Positions 1 through 6,768 of a stretch of DNA of 26,818 bases are shown here, piece after piece. Numbering within the stretch: the stretch's first letter is position 1; every line of letters starts with the position of its first letter. The translations under genes were made by a program, and so were the position numbers. Under the pieces are notes generated by a model. The model was not told the origin of the DNA. It saw only the letters and a program-made list of their open reading frames with translations, and made no database searches. Source of the stretch: Phenylobacterium aquaticum (lineage in GTDB: Bacteria; Pseudomonadota; Alphaproteobacteria; Caulobacterales; Caulobacteraceae); contig NZ_CANCLE010000039.1 of the NCBI RefSeq assembly GCF_947378715.1, positions 1 to 26,818 on the forward strand. The letters are read 5' to 3'.

Positions 1-503
1 TAGAGCTGGCCCCGGCGGATCGCCTCGGCCTCAGCCTGGTCCGGTTCGACCAGCCGGGCCAGATAGACATCGGTGCGGGCGTTGATGAACAGGTCGACCC
101 CGGCCTTCGCGGCCGCCTCGCGGGCGGTCTCGATCTTGCGGGCGTGAAGGTCGGGATCGCGCCGGCCGTCCTCCAGATTGATCCCCACGGCCCCGGCCCC
201 GATCACGGCCCGAACAGTGTCGGCCACCTGGGCGAGATCGTCGCTATAGCCGCCCTCGATGTCGGCGGTCAGCGGGACCGGCAAGACCCGGGCGATCTCC
301 GCGAGCGCGCTGATCAGGGTCGCAACCGGCAGGACATCGCCATCGGCATAGCCATGGGCCCAGGCGACGGCGGCCGAGGAGGTGGCGACGGCCTTGGCGC
401 CGGCGTCGGCCATCAGGGCGGCGCTGGCCGCGTCCCAGGCATTGGGCAGCACCAGGATGTCCGGGCCCCGGTGCAGGGCGTGAAACGTGGCGGCGTGGGT
501 CAT
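1..503 (-). CDS. Isocitrate lyase/PEP mutase superfamily protein (3' end cut by window edge)
   Basis: The reading frame stays open from an ATG at 503 to the window edge, giving the first 167 residues of a TIM-barrel enzyme of the PEP mutase/isocitrate lyase superfamily. Visible family motifs are VLPNAWDAASA near residues 18-28, the metal-site loop DIEGGYSD at 81-88, GINLEDG at 107-113 and NARTDVYL at 141-148. Members cleave or rearrange C-C or C-P bonds of 2-oxo acids with Mg2+; the substrate of this branch cannot be told. The KKCGH signature of true isocitrate lyase is absent, so a lyase or oxaloacetate-decarboxylase-like role is more likely than a glyoxylate-cycle enzyme. A GGAGGA ribosome site lies five bases before the ATG and fixes the start. 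The C-terminus is outside the window. Confidence 0.85.
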   Translation of the reverse strand, partial: MTHAATFHALHRGPDILVLPNAWDAASAALMADAGAKAVATSSAAVAWAHGYADGDVLPVATLISALAEIARVLPVPLTADIEGGYSDDLAQVADTVRAVIGAGAVGINLEDGRRDPDLHARKIETAREAAAKAGVDLFINARTDVYLARLVEPDQAEAEAIRRGQL

Positions 504-597
504 GGGCGTCCTCCGATCTCTGGAAGACGATATAGGCGCCCGATCGGTGACATCCTCGCGGATATCGGACCCGGACAGCAGGATCGGACGGAAATCC

Positions 598-649
598 TAG
601 AGCCCTTTCGGTTCGGATGGACTCATCTGAACCAAGCAAAAAGACTCTA
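598..649. repeat. Palindromic intergenic repeat element
   Basis: This 52-base intergenic element is bounded by TAGAG at 598-602 and CTCTA at 645-649. Inside, GGTTCGGATG at 610-619 and CATCTGAACC at 624-633 pair with one mismatch around a four-base loop. It is AT-richer than its flanks. It resembles the short palindromic repeats scattered between genes in many alphaproteobacteria; that resemblance is from memory. It sits just downstream of the minus-strand zinc-finger gene and could act as an RNA stem or terminator, but no T-run follows. Confidence 0.6.
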
Positions 650-659
650 ATTCAAATAT

Positions 660-926
660 TTAGTGCCCGTGCGAGCCTTCATAGACGCCGGGCGCGGTCA
701 GCTCGTTCTCCAGACCCTCGTCGCCATGGGCCAGGACGAAGCGGCGGTCGCAATAGGGGCACTCGACGAAGCCGGCGGCCCCCATCTCCAGATAGACCCG
801 AGGATGGCCGAGCGCGCCTCCGACCCCGTCGCAGGACATGCGATGGGAATGGACGGTGACGATCTCCGGCGCGGGACCAACGGGCTCGGCGGCGGCGACA
901 GGGGCGGGCGGGGCTTTGCGGGCCAT
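660..926 (-). CDS. Small zinc-finger protein, zf-CHCC (NDUFS6-like) family
   Basis: An 88-residue protein whose centre carries the Cys-His-Cys-Cys zinc site of the zf-CHCC family: C32 in SCDG, H41 in GHPRVYL, and C56/C59 in CPYC. The same fold occurs at the C-terminus of the mitochondrial complex I subunit NDUFS6, so a role near respiratory complex I is possible but not shown here. The N-terminal 25 residues are Ala/Pro-rich and probably disordered; the tail ends GSHGH. The ATG at 926 is preferred over an upstream in-frame ATG at 1001 because GGAG lies six bases before it and the extra residues have no family resemblance. The gene stands alone. Confidence 0.85.
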   Translation of the reverse strand: MARKAPPAPVAAAEPVGPAPEIVTVHSHRMSCDGVGGALGHPRVYLEMGAAGFVECPYCDRRFVLAHGDEGLENELTAPGVYEGSHGH

Positions 927-1039
927 GGAATTCTCCGGCGGCGGACGCTTGGCGTATGACGTCCGCGCGCCTAGGTATGCGAGCACTGCTTTCGGCGTCA
1001 ATCACGCCTTTGACCTAAAGATATTCCCAAAGATCCTTC

Positions 1040-1999
1040 ATGACCCTTCCCGACTACGCGATCGAAGTCCAAGGCCTGATCAAGACCTACCCGGCCACCA
1101 AGACCACCGCCGAGATGCAGGCCCTGAAAGGCATCGACCTCAAGATTCCCCGGGGCTCGATCTTCGGCCTCCTGGGGCCGAACGGGGCCGGCAAGTCGAC
1201 CATGATCAACATCCTGGCCGGTCTGACCAAGAAGACCTCAGGCAAGGTCAGGATCTGGGACCGCGACATCGATGAGCGCCCGCGCGACGCCCGCGCCGCC
1301 ATCGGGGTGGTGCCGCAGGAGATCTCGGTCGACCCGTTCTTCACCCCGCGCGAGTCGCTGGAGGTGCAGGCCGGCATGTATGGCGTGCCCCCGGCGGAGC
1401 GCCGGACCATGGAGCTGCTCAACGCCCTGGGGCTCGGCGACAAGGCCAATGCCTATGTCCGGCAGTTGTCGGGGGGCATGAAGCGCCGGCTGATGGTCGC
1501 CAAGGCCATGACCCACAATCCGCCGGTGCTGATCCTCGACGAACCCACCGCCGGGGTCGATGTCGAGTTGCGCCGCCAGCTGTGGCGCTATGTGCTGGAG
1601 CTGAACCGCAAGGGCGTCACCATCGTGCTGACCACCCACTATCTGGAAGAGGCCCAGGAGCTCTGCGACCAGATCGCCATCATCAACCGGGGCCAGGTGG
1701 TGGCCTGCGAGCCGACCGCGACCCTGCTGGGGCGCCTCGACACCCGCGCGGTGGTGGTGACGCCGGAGAGCCCGCTCGAGGCGGCGCCCGAACTCGCGGG
1801 CTTCGAGACCAGGCTCAGGGCCGGCGGCGCCTTCCAGGTGACCTATCGCACCGGCCAGTCGAGTGTGGAACAGGTGCTGGCCGCCGTCCGCGCCGCGGGC
1901 CTGCACATCAAGGACATCGCCACCGAGGACCCGGATCTGGAGGACGTCTTCGTCTCCCTGACCACCCAGGCGCCGGCGGCGGAACCGGCGAAGGTCTGA
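1040..1999 (+). CDS. ABC transporter ATP-binding protein (ABC-2/drug-export type), orphan
   Basis: A 319-residue nucleotide-binding subunit with every core motif: Walker A GPNGAGKST at 46-54, signature LSGGMKRR at 143-150, Walker B LILDEPT at 164-170 and the switch His at 200 in TTHYLEEA. The C-terminal 90 residues resemble the extension typical of YadG/CcmA-type exporters, ending in EDPDLEDVFVSL. Such ATPases drive ABC-2 permeases that export lipids, polysaccharides or drugs. No permease gene is adjacent: a tRNA follows and a zinc-finger gene diverges upstream. A clear paralogue with its permease lies at 18212-19896. No strong ribosome site precedes the ATG, so the start is slightly uncertain. 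Confidence 0.9.
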   Translation: MTLPDYAIEVQGLIKTYPATKTTAEMQALKGIDLKIPRGSIFGLLGPNGAGKSTMINILAGLTKKTSGKVRIWDRDIDERPRDARAAIGVVPQEISVDPFFTPRESLEVQAGMYGVPPAERRTMELLNALGLGDKANAYVRQLSGGMKRRLMVAKAMTHNPPVLILDEPTAGVDVELRRQLWRYVLELNRKGVTIVLTTHYLEEAQELCDQIAIINRGQVVACEPTATLLGRLDTRAVVVTPESPLEAAPELAGFETRLRAGGAFQVTYRTGQSSVEQVLAAVRAAGLHIKDIATEDPDLEDVFVSLTTQAPAAEPAKV

Positions 2000-2001
2000 C
2001 C

Positions 2002-2030
2002 TTTCGCTTCCCCGATCTTTCCGCTAGAAG
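2002..2030 (+). promoter_or_regulatory. Possible promoter for tRNA-Arg
   Basis: GCTAGAAG at 2023-2030 resembles the Caulobacter -10 box (GCTANAWC), with a weak -35-like TTTCGC at 2002-2007 fifteen bases upstream. Transcription would start near 2037, about a dozen bases before the mature tRNA. Only the -10 half is convincing; co-transcription from the ABC gene is equally possible. Confidence 0.3.
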
Positions 2031-2048
2031 CCTCATCCGCTTCAGCAT

Positions 2049-2125
2049 GCACCCGTAGCTCAGCTGGATAGAGCGTTGCCCTCCGAAGGCAAAGGTCACA
2101 CGTTCGAATCGTGTCGGGTGCGCCA
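2049..2125 (+). tRNA. tRNA-Arg (anticodon CCG)
   Basis: The sequence folds as a complete cloverleaf. The acceptor arms GCACCCG and CGGGTGC pair perfectly. The D stem is GCTC/GAGC. The anticodon stem TTGCC/GGCAA encloses loop CTCCGAA, giving anticodon CCG, which reads the Arg codon CGG. The T arm is ACACG-TTCGAAT-CGTGT, followed by discriminator G and an encoded CCA end. Length is 77 bases. No intron or mismatched stem is seen. CGG is a usable Arg codon in GC-rich genomes, which fits the base composition of this window. Confidence 0.97.
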
Positions 2126-2177
2126 AGCGTGATGCTTCCAGTCCTGTCGACTTGACGCCGCCGCCGGTCTGAGCCGG

Positions 2178-2450
2178 TCAGCTGATCCAGCCCTGACCAA
2201 CCGCGCGGACCGATGGCAGGGCGCGGAGCTTGCGGCCCAGATGGTCGGCGAGGGTCGTGGCCAGGCCGCGCGCCTCGATGCGCAGGTCCAGGCGGCTGTC
2301 GCGGTCGGTGAGGTCCAGCCCCGTGACCCGCGCGCCGAGCAGGGCGAAGGGGCCCAGCACCCGCAACAGGGCGTCGGGTCCGGCGTCCATCTCCACCAGG
2401 AACACATGGCGGCCGGCGCCGGCGTCGTCGTGATTGGCCGGCCAGCTCAT
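2178..2450 (-). CDS. ACT-like small protein, IlvM-type (second of pair)
   Basis: A 90-residue protein with the layout of a single ACT domain: HVFLV near residue 15, LLRVLGPFALLGARVTGLDL in the middle, then an alternating hydrophobic strand and a closing VRAVGQGW. Size and pattern resemble IlvM, the regulatory subunit of acetolactate synthase, and the upstream neighbour looks like a tandem relative (both contain HVFLV followed by an AL(R/L)R helix). ACT domains bind amino acids and regulate biosynthetic enzymes; the partner here is unknown because no large subunit lies nearby. Its ATG overlaps the stop of the upstream gene (ATGA), implying translational coupling. The assignment rests on pattern only and is moderate. 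Confidence 0.65.
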   Translation of the reverse strand: MSWPANHDDAGAGRHVFLVEMDAGPDALLRVLGPFALLGARVTGLDLTDRDSRLDLRIEARGLATTLADHLGRKLRALPSVRAVGQGWIS

Positions 2451-2755
2451 TTGAGCCCCCAATGGTGTTCGACCCGGACGCCCTGGACGCCCAGGCCCTG
2501 GGCCAGGCGCGCGGCCAGGCGTTCGGCCTGGGGCTCGTCGAGATTGCCGAGCCGCACCACCGCCTCGACGATCTGGCCGACCGGCCGCAGGGTCAGGCCG
2601 AGCAACTCGGCGCCTGAGACCCACAGCCCGTCCTCGATGGCGCGCAGGGCGGCGCGGGCATGGCGGGCGGCGACCAGGAAGACATGGGTCGGCGAAGGGT
2701 CGGCGCCGACGGCGACCTGCACAGGTTCAGGGACTTGGGAAAGCTGGAGGGTCAT
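2447..2755 (-). CDS. ACT-like small protein (first gene after attenuator)
   Basis: A 102-residue protein with a roughly 20-residue N-terminal extension followed by an ACT-like pattern: THVFLVAARHARAALRAIED, a SGAELLGLTLRP strand, and VQGVRVEHHWG at the end. It is the first gene behind the terminator at 2801-2833, and AAGGA stands nine bases before its ATG. It shares the HVFLV start and overall layout with the next gene, so the two probably arose by tandem duplication. Likely role: amino-acid-sensing regulatory subunit, inferred from the fold pattern, its small size and the attenuation signals upstream. No catalytic partner is adjacent, and the amino acid sensed is not certain. Confidence 0.65.
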   Translation of the reverse strand: MTLQLSQVPEPVQVAVGADPSPTHVFLVAARHARAALRAIEDGLWVSGAELLGLTLRPVGQIVEAVVRLGNLDEPQAERLAARLAQGLGVQGVRVEHHWGLK

Positions 2756-2800
2756 GGGTCTGGGTCCTTGTGGTGTGAGAAGGGACCGGCCGACCGCGCA

Positions 2801-2833
2801 ATAAAAAACCCCGCATCCTGGAGGAGCGGGGTT
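2801..2833 (-). terminator. Intrinsic terminator acting as attenuator
   Basis: Read on the minus strand, AACCCCGC and GCGGGGTT form a perfect eight-base-pair stem around an eleven-base loop, followed by TTTTATT. This is a textbook rho-independent terminator. It lies after the leader peptide stop (2863) and 45 bases before the ACT gene start (2755), so it would stop transcription before the structural genes unless disrupted. Confidence 0.85.
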
Positions 2834-2889
2834 CCTGATCTCGCGATCTGGTCGGCTTGCGTCTATGACGCGCGCGTTCGCCCCGGTCC
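2823..2889 (-). promoter_or_regulatory. Antiterminator pairing region of the attenuator
   Basis: On the minus strand GGACCGGGG (2889-2881), inside the leader peptide frame, can pair with CCCCGCTCC (2831-2823) with one mismatch. The second segment contains the 5' arm of the terminator stem, so this pairing and the terminator exclude each other. That is the defining arrangement of ribosome-mediated attenuation. A ribosome stalled over the Met-Met-Ile-Thr-Thr codons just upstream could leave the first segment free. The pairing was judged by eye, not by energy calculation. Confidence 0.6.
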
Positions 2890-3000
2890 TTGCGGTTCGG
2901 TGGTAATCATCATGGTGGCGAACATGGGTTTGCACAGCATCGCGCCCCCGGCCTTTGGGGCCGTGGCGGGCAGGGCGGCGATGTCGAAGGCGCGAGCCAT
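2863..3000 (-). CDS. Leader peptide of attenuator (45 codons)
   Basis: A short frame from ATG at 3000 to TAG at 2863, ending MMITTEPQGPGRTRAS. GAGAGAGA stands about eight bases before the ATG, and a promoter-like pair lies just upstream at 3029-3056, giving a short 5' leader. Internal ATGs at 2940, 2925 and 2913 are alternative starts without better ribosome sites. The run Met-Met-Ile-Thr-Thr comes about ten bases before the antiterminator segment, and the stop lies thirty bases before the terminator. Met, Thr and Ile all derive from homoserine, which suggests the operon senses aspartate-family amino acids. The peptide itself probably has no function beyond being translated. The codon run is short, so the sensed amino acid is tentative. 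Confidence 0.55.
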   Translation of the reverse strand: MARAFDIAALPATAPKAGGAMLCKPMFATMMITTEPQGPGRTRAS

Positions 3001-3028
3001 CGGGCCGGTCTCTCTCGTGTGCGCCGAC

Positions 3029-3056
3029 CAGATAGCGCATTCCTGGGCGGATTCAA
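3029..3056 (-). promoter_or_regulatory. Promoter for leader/ACT operon
   Basis: On the minus strand TTGAATC (3056-3050) and GCTATCTG (3036-3029) are separated by 13 bases, fitting the Caulobacter housekeeping pattern (TTGACGS, 10-14 bases, GCTANAWC) with a few mismatches. Transcription would begin near 3022, about 22 bases before the leader peptide ATG at 3000. The remaining bases of 2756-3174 hold the leader, the attenuator and the short upstream region of the divergent glycosyltransferase. Confidence 0.5.
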
Positions 3057-3174
3057 ACCGCCGGCCTCGGCGATCCCCGGCGGCGGACTTGTTGTCAGCG
3101 TCCCTGATGGGCATGGTCGCGGCGATTCACCGGGTTCCGCGTGCGCCACGCCGCCCCCATCGCGAGAGGCTGAC

Positions 3175-4842
3175 TTGGCCCGAGGCCTGACGATCTACAA
3201 TCCCGCCGGCCAGGTCGGCCTGGGCGCCAATCCCTTCGGCCGCGACGTCGCCAATCTGCAGCTGTACCAGGCGCTGGCCCGCCATGGCGGCTTCGACCAG
3301 ATCGATTTCCTGACCCTGAACCAGGTCCCGGCCGAGGCCCTGGCCCAGGGGCTGTTCCCGGGCGAGACCTCCCCCACGGCGATCGGCGCGGCCAGTGTGC
3401 TCGACCATGGGGCCCCGGCCCGGGCCGGGGCCCTGCTGCGCGGCTCGGCCGACCTGGCGGACCTGGCCTGGATGCGCCGTCGCGCCCTGGGCGACCGGGG
3501 CTACAGCCTGGTGGGGCTGATTCACACCCTGGCCCCGCCGGCCATTCGCGCCCAGATCATCGGCAATCTGCTCGCGCCCACCCAGGCCTGGGACGCCCTG
3601 ATCTGCACCTCCCCGGCGGTGCGGGCGGCGACCGAGCAGATGTTCGAGGCCTGGGGCGACCACATGGCCGGGCGGTTCGGCGCGACCACACGCCCGGCCC
3701 CGCGCCTGCCCCTGATCCCGCTGGGGGTCGATGGCCCGGCCATGGCGGCGCTCGCCGACCGGCCCCAGGTCCGCCAGAGCCGCCGCGCCGAACTGGGGGT
3801 GGGCGAGGACGACATACTGGTCCTGTGGGTCGGGCGGCTGTCCTTCTTCGAGAAGGCCTTCCCCCAGCCGATGTTCCGCGCCCTGGAGGAGGCGGCCGGC
3901 CAATCCGGCAAGCGGCTGCACTTCGTGATGGCCGGTTGGTTCCCCAATGGCGATCTGGACCGCCGGCGCTATGTCGAGGCTGCGAGCGCCTATGCGCCCT
4001 CCATTTCCCTGAACCTGCTGGACGGCAATGACCGCGACCTGCTGGGCGAGCTATGGGCTTCCGCCGACATCTTCCTGTCCCTGGTCGACAACATCCAGGA
4101 GACGTTCGGCATCACCCCGATCGAGGCCATGGCCGCCGGCCTGCCGGTGGTGGCCTCGGACTGGGACGGCTATCGCTACACGGTCCGCGACGGCGTGGAG
4201 GGCTTCCTGATCCCGACCCTGGGCGGCCCGCCCGGCGTCTCCGGCGCCAATATGGCCGCCCGGCACTTGGCGCTGGTGGAATCCTATCAGGTCTATGTGG
4301 GGGCGGTGGCCCAGTACACCGCCGTCCACGTCGGCCGCGCCGCCGAGGCGATCGCCCGCCTGGCCGGTGATCCGCAGCTGCGGCGACAGATGGGCGCGGC
4401 GGGGCGGGCGCGGGTGGCCGCGTTCTGCGACTGGCCGGTGGTGGCCCGCCAGATCCGCGACCTGACCGACGAGCTGGCCGAGCTCCGCGCCGCCGCGCCG
4501 GGCCCGGCGCCGGCGCCGGCGCTGGACCCCTCGCGGGGGGATCCCTTCGCCGACTTCGCGGGGTTCGCCACCGACATCCTCGATCTCGACGCCCGCCTCA
4601 GCCTGCGGCCCGGCGTGGGCGCCGAGGATCTGGCCCGCACCCAGGCGGTGGAGCTGGACAAGGCGTTCGGCGGCTGGCGAGGCAATGCCGAGGAGCACGG
4701 TCGGATCCTGGAGCTGCTGGCCGACGGTGCGTCGCGACCGGTGCGCGAGCTGATCCTGGCCTTCCCGATCCCCCGGCGTCGCCAGATCCACATGAGCCTG
4801 GCCTGGATGGCCAAGCTCGGCCTGCTGGACTGGCTGGCCTGA
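3175..4842 (+). CDS. GT4-family glycosyltransferase with C-terminal extension
   Basis: A 555-residue GT-B glycosyltransferase. The acceptor half opens with GLTIYNPAGQVGLGANPFG; the donor half shows ILVLWVGRLSFFEKAFP and the retaining GT4 signature ETFGITPIEAMAAGLPVVASD, with the E-x7-E pair that contacts the nucleotide sugar. No signal peptide or membrane segment is present, so it should act at the cytoplasmic face. About 120 residues follow the usual GT4 end: a Pro/Ala linker, then a helical region ending in SLAWMAKLGLLDWLA whose role is unknown. The TTG at 3175 is chosen because GAGAGG precedes it by about six bases and the protein resemblance begins there; the open frame extends upstream to 2890 through the divergent leader. 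Donor and acceptor sugars cannot be told. Confidence 0.85.
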   Translation: MARGLTIYNPAGQVGLGANPFGRDVANLQLYQALARHGGFDQIDFLTLNQVPAEALAQGLFPGETSPTAIGAASVLDHGAPARAGALLRGSADLADLAWMRRRALGDRGYSLVGLIHTLAPPAIRAQIIGNLLAPTQAWDALICTSPAVRAATEQMFEAWGDHMAGRFGATTRPAPRLPLIPLGVDGPAMAALADRPQVRQSRRAELGVGEDDILVLWVGRLSFFEKAFPQPMFRALEEAAGQSGKRLHFVMAGWFPNGDLDRRRYVEAASAYAPSISLNLLDGNDRDLLGELWASADIFLSLVDNIQETFGITPIEAMAAGLPVVASDWDGYRYTVRDGVEGFLIPTLGGPPGVSGANMAARHLALVESYQVYVGAVAQYTAVHVGRAAEAIARLAGDPQLRRQMGAAGRARVAAFCDWPVVARQIRDLTDELAELRAAAPGPAPAPALDPSRGDPFADFAGFATDILDLDARLSLRPGVGAEDLARTQAVELDKAFGGWRGNAEEHGRILELLADGASRPVRELILAFPIPRRRQIHMSLAWMAKLGLLDWLA

Positions 4843-4859
4843 GCCCCAGGGGATGAGCC

Positions 4860-5636
4860 TCAGACGATGAGTCGGGCTCGCAGTCGCGCGGCGGCGGCCT
4901 CGTCGACGCCCAATCCGGCCAGATAGGCCTCTGTGGAGCCGCTGCGCGCGGCGATGGCGGCGAAGGCCGCGTCCAGATAGGCGGCGTCGACGCCCAGGAA
5001 GGCGCGGACCGCCACGTCCGAGGGCCGCTTGCCGAGCAGCTTCTCCAGGTTCTCCGCCACGGTCGGGGCGCGCTCTTCCAGGCGAGCGGCCTGGTTGGTC
5101 AGGAGATAGTCGGCGCGGATGTCGTCGTTGTGGACCCCCAGCAGGTGGTGGGTCAGGGCGGCCAAGAGGCCGGTGCGATCCTTGCCCGCCGTGCAGTGGA
5201 TCAGCACCGGGCCCTCAGCCTCGGCCAGGGCGGCGAAATAGCGGCGGAACAGCTCCAGGTGCCGCTCCTCGAACGGGGCGTTGGCGTAGTAGTCCATGAA
5301 GAAGGCGTTGGCGCTCACCGGGGTCAGGTCGGTTTCGCGCAGGAAGGCGATGTGCGGCGCCTCGGCCCGGTCGCCCAGGTCGCACTCGATCACCTGGCCG
5401 GTGAAGCCCGGCGGCCGGGGCGTGGGCTCATTGTCCCGTTCCAGGGGGCGGCGCAGATCGACCACGGCGGCCAGGCCCAGGGCGCCGATGGTCTCCAGGT
5501 CCTGCGGCGTCGCCTTGCCGTGATGGGCGGAGCGATAGAGCCGGCCAGGGGCCACCCGACCGCCGGCGCGGGTGGAATAGTCCCCATAGTCCCGGAAGTT
5601 CTCGACTCCCGTCAGGGGCAGAATCCGCGCGCTCAT
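4860..5636 (-). CDS. Tyrosine-protein phosphatase, PtpB-like (Y_phosphatase3)
   Basis: A 258-residue cysteine phosphatase. The P-loop HCTAGKDRTG begins at residue 147, with C148 the nucleophile and R154 the phosphate-binding arginine; GKDR in place of the usual GxxR spacing residues is typical of the MptpB-like atypical group, some of which also hydrolyse phosphoinositides or phosphoserine. The N-terminal NFRDYGDY and RLYRSAH segments are also characteristic. There is no signal peptide, so it is cytoplasmic unless exported by an unseen route. It converges on the glycosyltransferase with only 17 bases between stops, so no shared operon. AAGGA about nine bases before the ATG supports the start. 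The in vivo substrate is unknown. Confidence 0.88.
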   Translation of the reverse strand: MSARILPLTGVENFRDYGDYSTRAGGRVAPGRLYRSAHHGKATPQDLETIGALGLAAVVDLRRPLERDNEPTPRPPGFTGQVIECDLGDRAEAPHIAFLRETDLTPVSANAFFMDYYANAPFEERHLELFRRYFAALAEAEGPVLIHCTAGKDRTGLLAALTHHLLGVHNDDIRADYLLTNQAARLEERAPTVAENLEKLLGKRPSDVAVRAFLGVDAAYLDAAFAAIAARSGSTEAYLAGLGVDEAAAARLRARLIV

Positions 5637-5731
5637 GCCGTCTCGTCCTTGGTCTCAACTCAGTCTGCCACGGTCCTGTGACAGCTGAAGGACGACTTGT
5701 CAGGGGTGACGCGGGGTCAGGGCGGGCCCGA

Positions 5732-6643
5732 TCAGATGGGGGCGAGGGCGCGGGGCGTCAGCACCCCCACCTGGGCCATCTGGCGCAGCAGCCAGCCGAC
5801 ATGGGCGGCGCTTTGGGCGGTGGCCTGTCGGAAATCGGCGCGCATCAGGACGTCATTGGGCGTGACCAGCCCCTCTCGGCGCGCCACGCAATAGCCGTCC
5901 CGCTCCAGCTGGCGGACATGGCGGCGAACCGTCTCCGCGGGAATGCCCAGCTCCCGCGATAGCGCCATGGCCGAGATCGGCCGGCGCTCGGTGTCGGGCG
6001 GCGGGGTGTCGAGCTCGGCATAGAGATCGCCGGGGGCGTCGGTGATGTGGCGGACATTGGCGGCGGTGATCGCCATGAAGATCAGGCCGGAGAGGAGTTC
6101 GCCCCCGAACAAGGCTTTCATTCCGTCCACGGCGCACAGGATGTACTCGGCGCTGAACCGGCCCAACTGGCGCAGGCGGGCCTGGCCTGGGGCCAGGGCG
6201 TAGTCCCGTGTCGCCCCGATGTCGTGCTCGGCGAGGGCGGCGTAGAAGCCGCGCAGGTCGGCGGCGTGACGCACCAGGGCGTCGACATTGCCCGGGCGCA
6301 AGAACACCCGGCGCGGCACGATCACCCCGCCCGGGGCCAGGGCGCAGTAGCGGTCCTCGACCATCTGGCGGATCTTCCGCCGCGCGGTTTCCTTGGGCAG
6401 GCCCAGCAGGCTGGCGATGGCGCCGGCCGAGACCGGGCGGCGCAGATGGTCCGGCGGCGGGGTGTCGACGTCCGACCAGCTCTTGGCCAGGCCGGGGTCA
6501 TGATCGATGTGGCCGACATTGGACTGGGTCACCGCCAGGAAGATCATCCCCTTGACGATGTCGCCGTCGAAGCCCGCGCGCAGCTGGTCCAGCACGCGCA
6601 GCAGATATTCGTTGGTCAGCCGGGAGACCAGTCGTGGCTTCAT
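5732..6643 (-). CDS. Tandemly duplicated winged-helix (HTH) protein, probable regulator
   Basis: A 303-residue protein made of two similar halves about 152 residues apart. Residues 11-116 and 165-269 align: both carry GMIF/GLIF with LAVT or AITA, then DTPPPD-(3)-RRP(V/I)SA at 60-72 and 212-225, then a helix-turn-helix: LLGLPKETARRKIRQM (79-94) and ELGIPAETVRRHVRQL (231-246). Each half ends in a wing-like strand (GGVIVPRRVFL; EGLVTPNDVLM). The RR-x-(V/I)RQ recognition helix strongly suggests DNA binding. No effector domain or membrane segment is recognised. Two DNA-binding units in one chain suggest a monomer that reads a two-part site or mimics a dimer. GGCGGA directly precedes the ATG. I do not know a named family for it. 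Confidence 0.75.
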   Translation of the reverse strand: MKPRLVSRLTNEYLLRVLDQLRAGFDGDIVKGMIFLAVTQSNVGHIDHDPGLAKSWSDVDTPPPDHLRRPVSAGAIASLLGLPKETARRKIRQMVEDRYCALAPGGVIVPRRVFLRPGNVDALVRHAADLRGFYAALAEHDIGATRDYALAPGQARLRQLGRFSAEYILCAVDGMKALFGGELLSGLIFMAITAANVRHITDAPGDLYAELDTPPPDTERRPISAMALSRELGIPAETVRRHVRQLERDGYCVARREGLVTPNDVLMRADFRQATAQSAAHVGWLLRQMAQVGVLTPRALAPI

Positions 6644-6768
6644 TCCGCCAATCCGTGAAAACCCGATCCCGGCATGGCCGCAGAGGTGCGACGGAACGCC
6701 ATTCTTAACAAGCGGGACACGCCGTCACGGTCCCCATATCGGGTAGTATTCCTGTCCCCCGCCCAGGC

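Noticed and set aside
144..650. Plus-strand frame of 168 codons over the isocitrate-lyase-like gene
   Set aside because: Gly/Arg/Asp-rich shadow of the minus-strand gene, which carries clear family motifs and a ribosome site.
3046..3062. Possible second tRNA on the minus strand (T-arm-like GGCGG-TTTGAAT-CCGCC)
   Set aside because: No matching acceptor, D arm or proper anticodon stem could be built around it. The same bases are better explained as part of a promoter for the leader peptide.
2890..3174. N-terminal extension of the glycosyltransferase up to 2890
   Set aside because: The extra 95 codons run antisense to the leader peptide and promoter, lack family similarity, and the TTG at 3175 has a good ribosome site.
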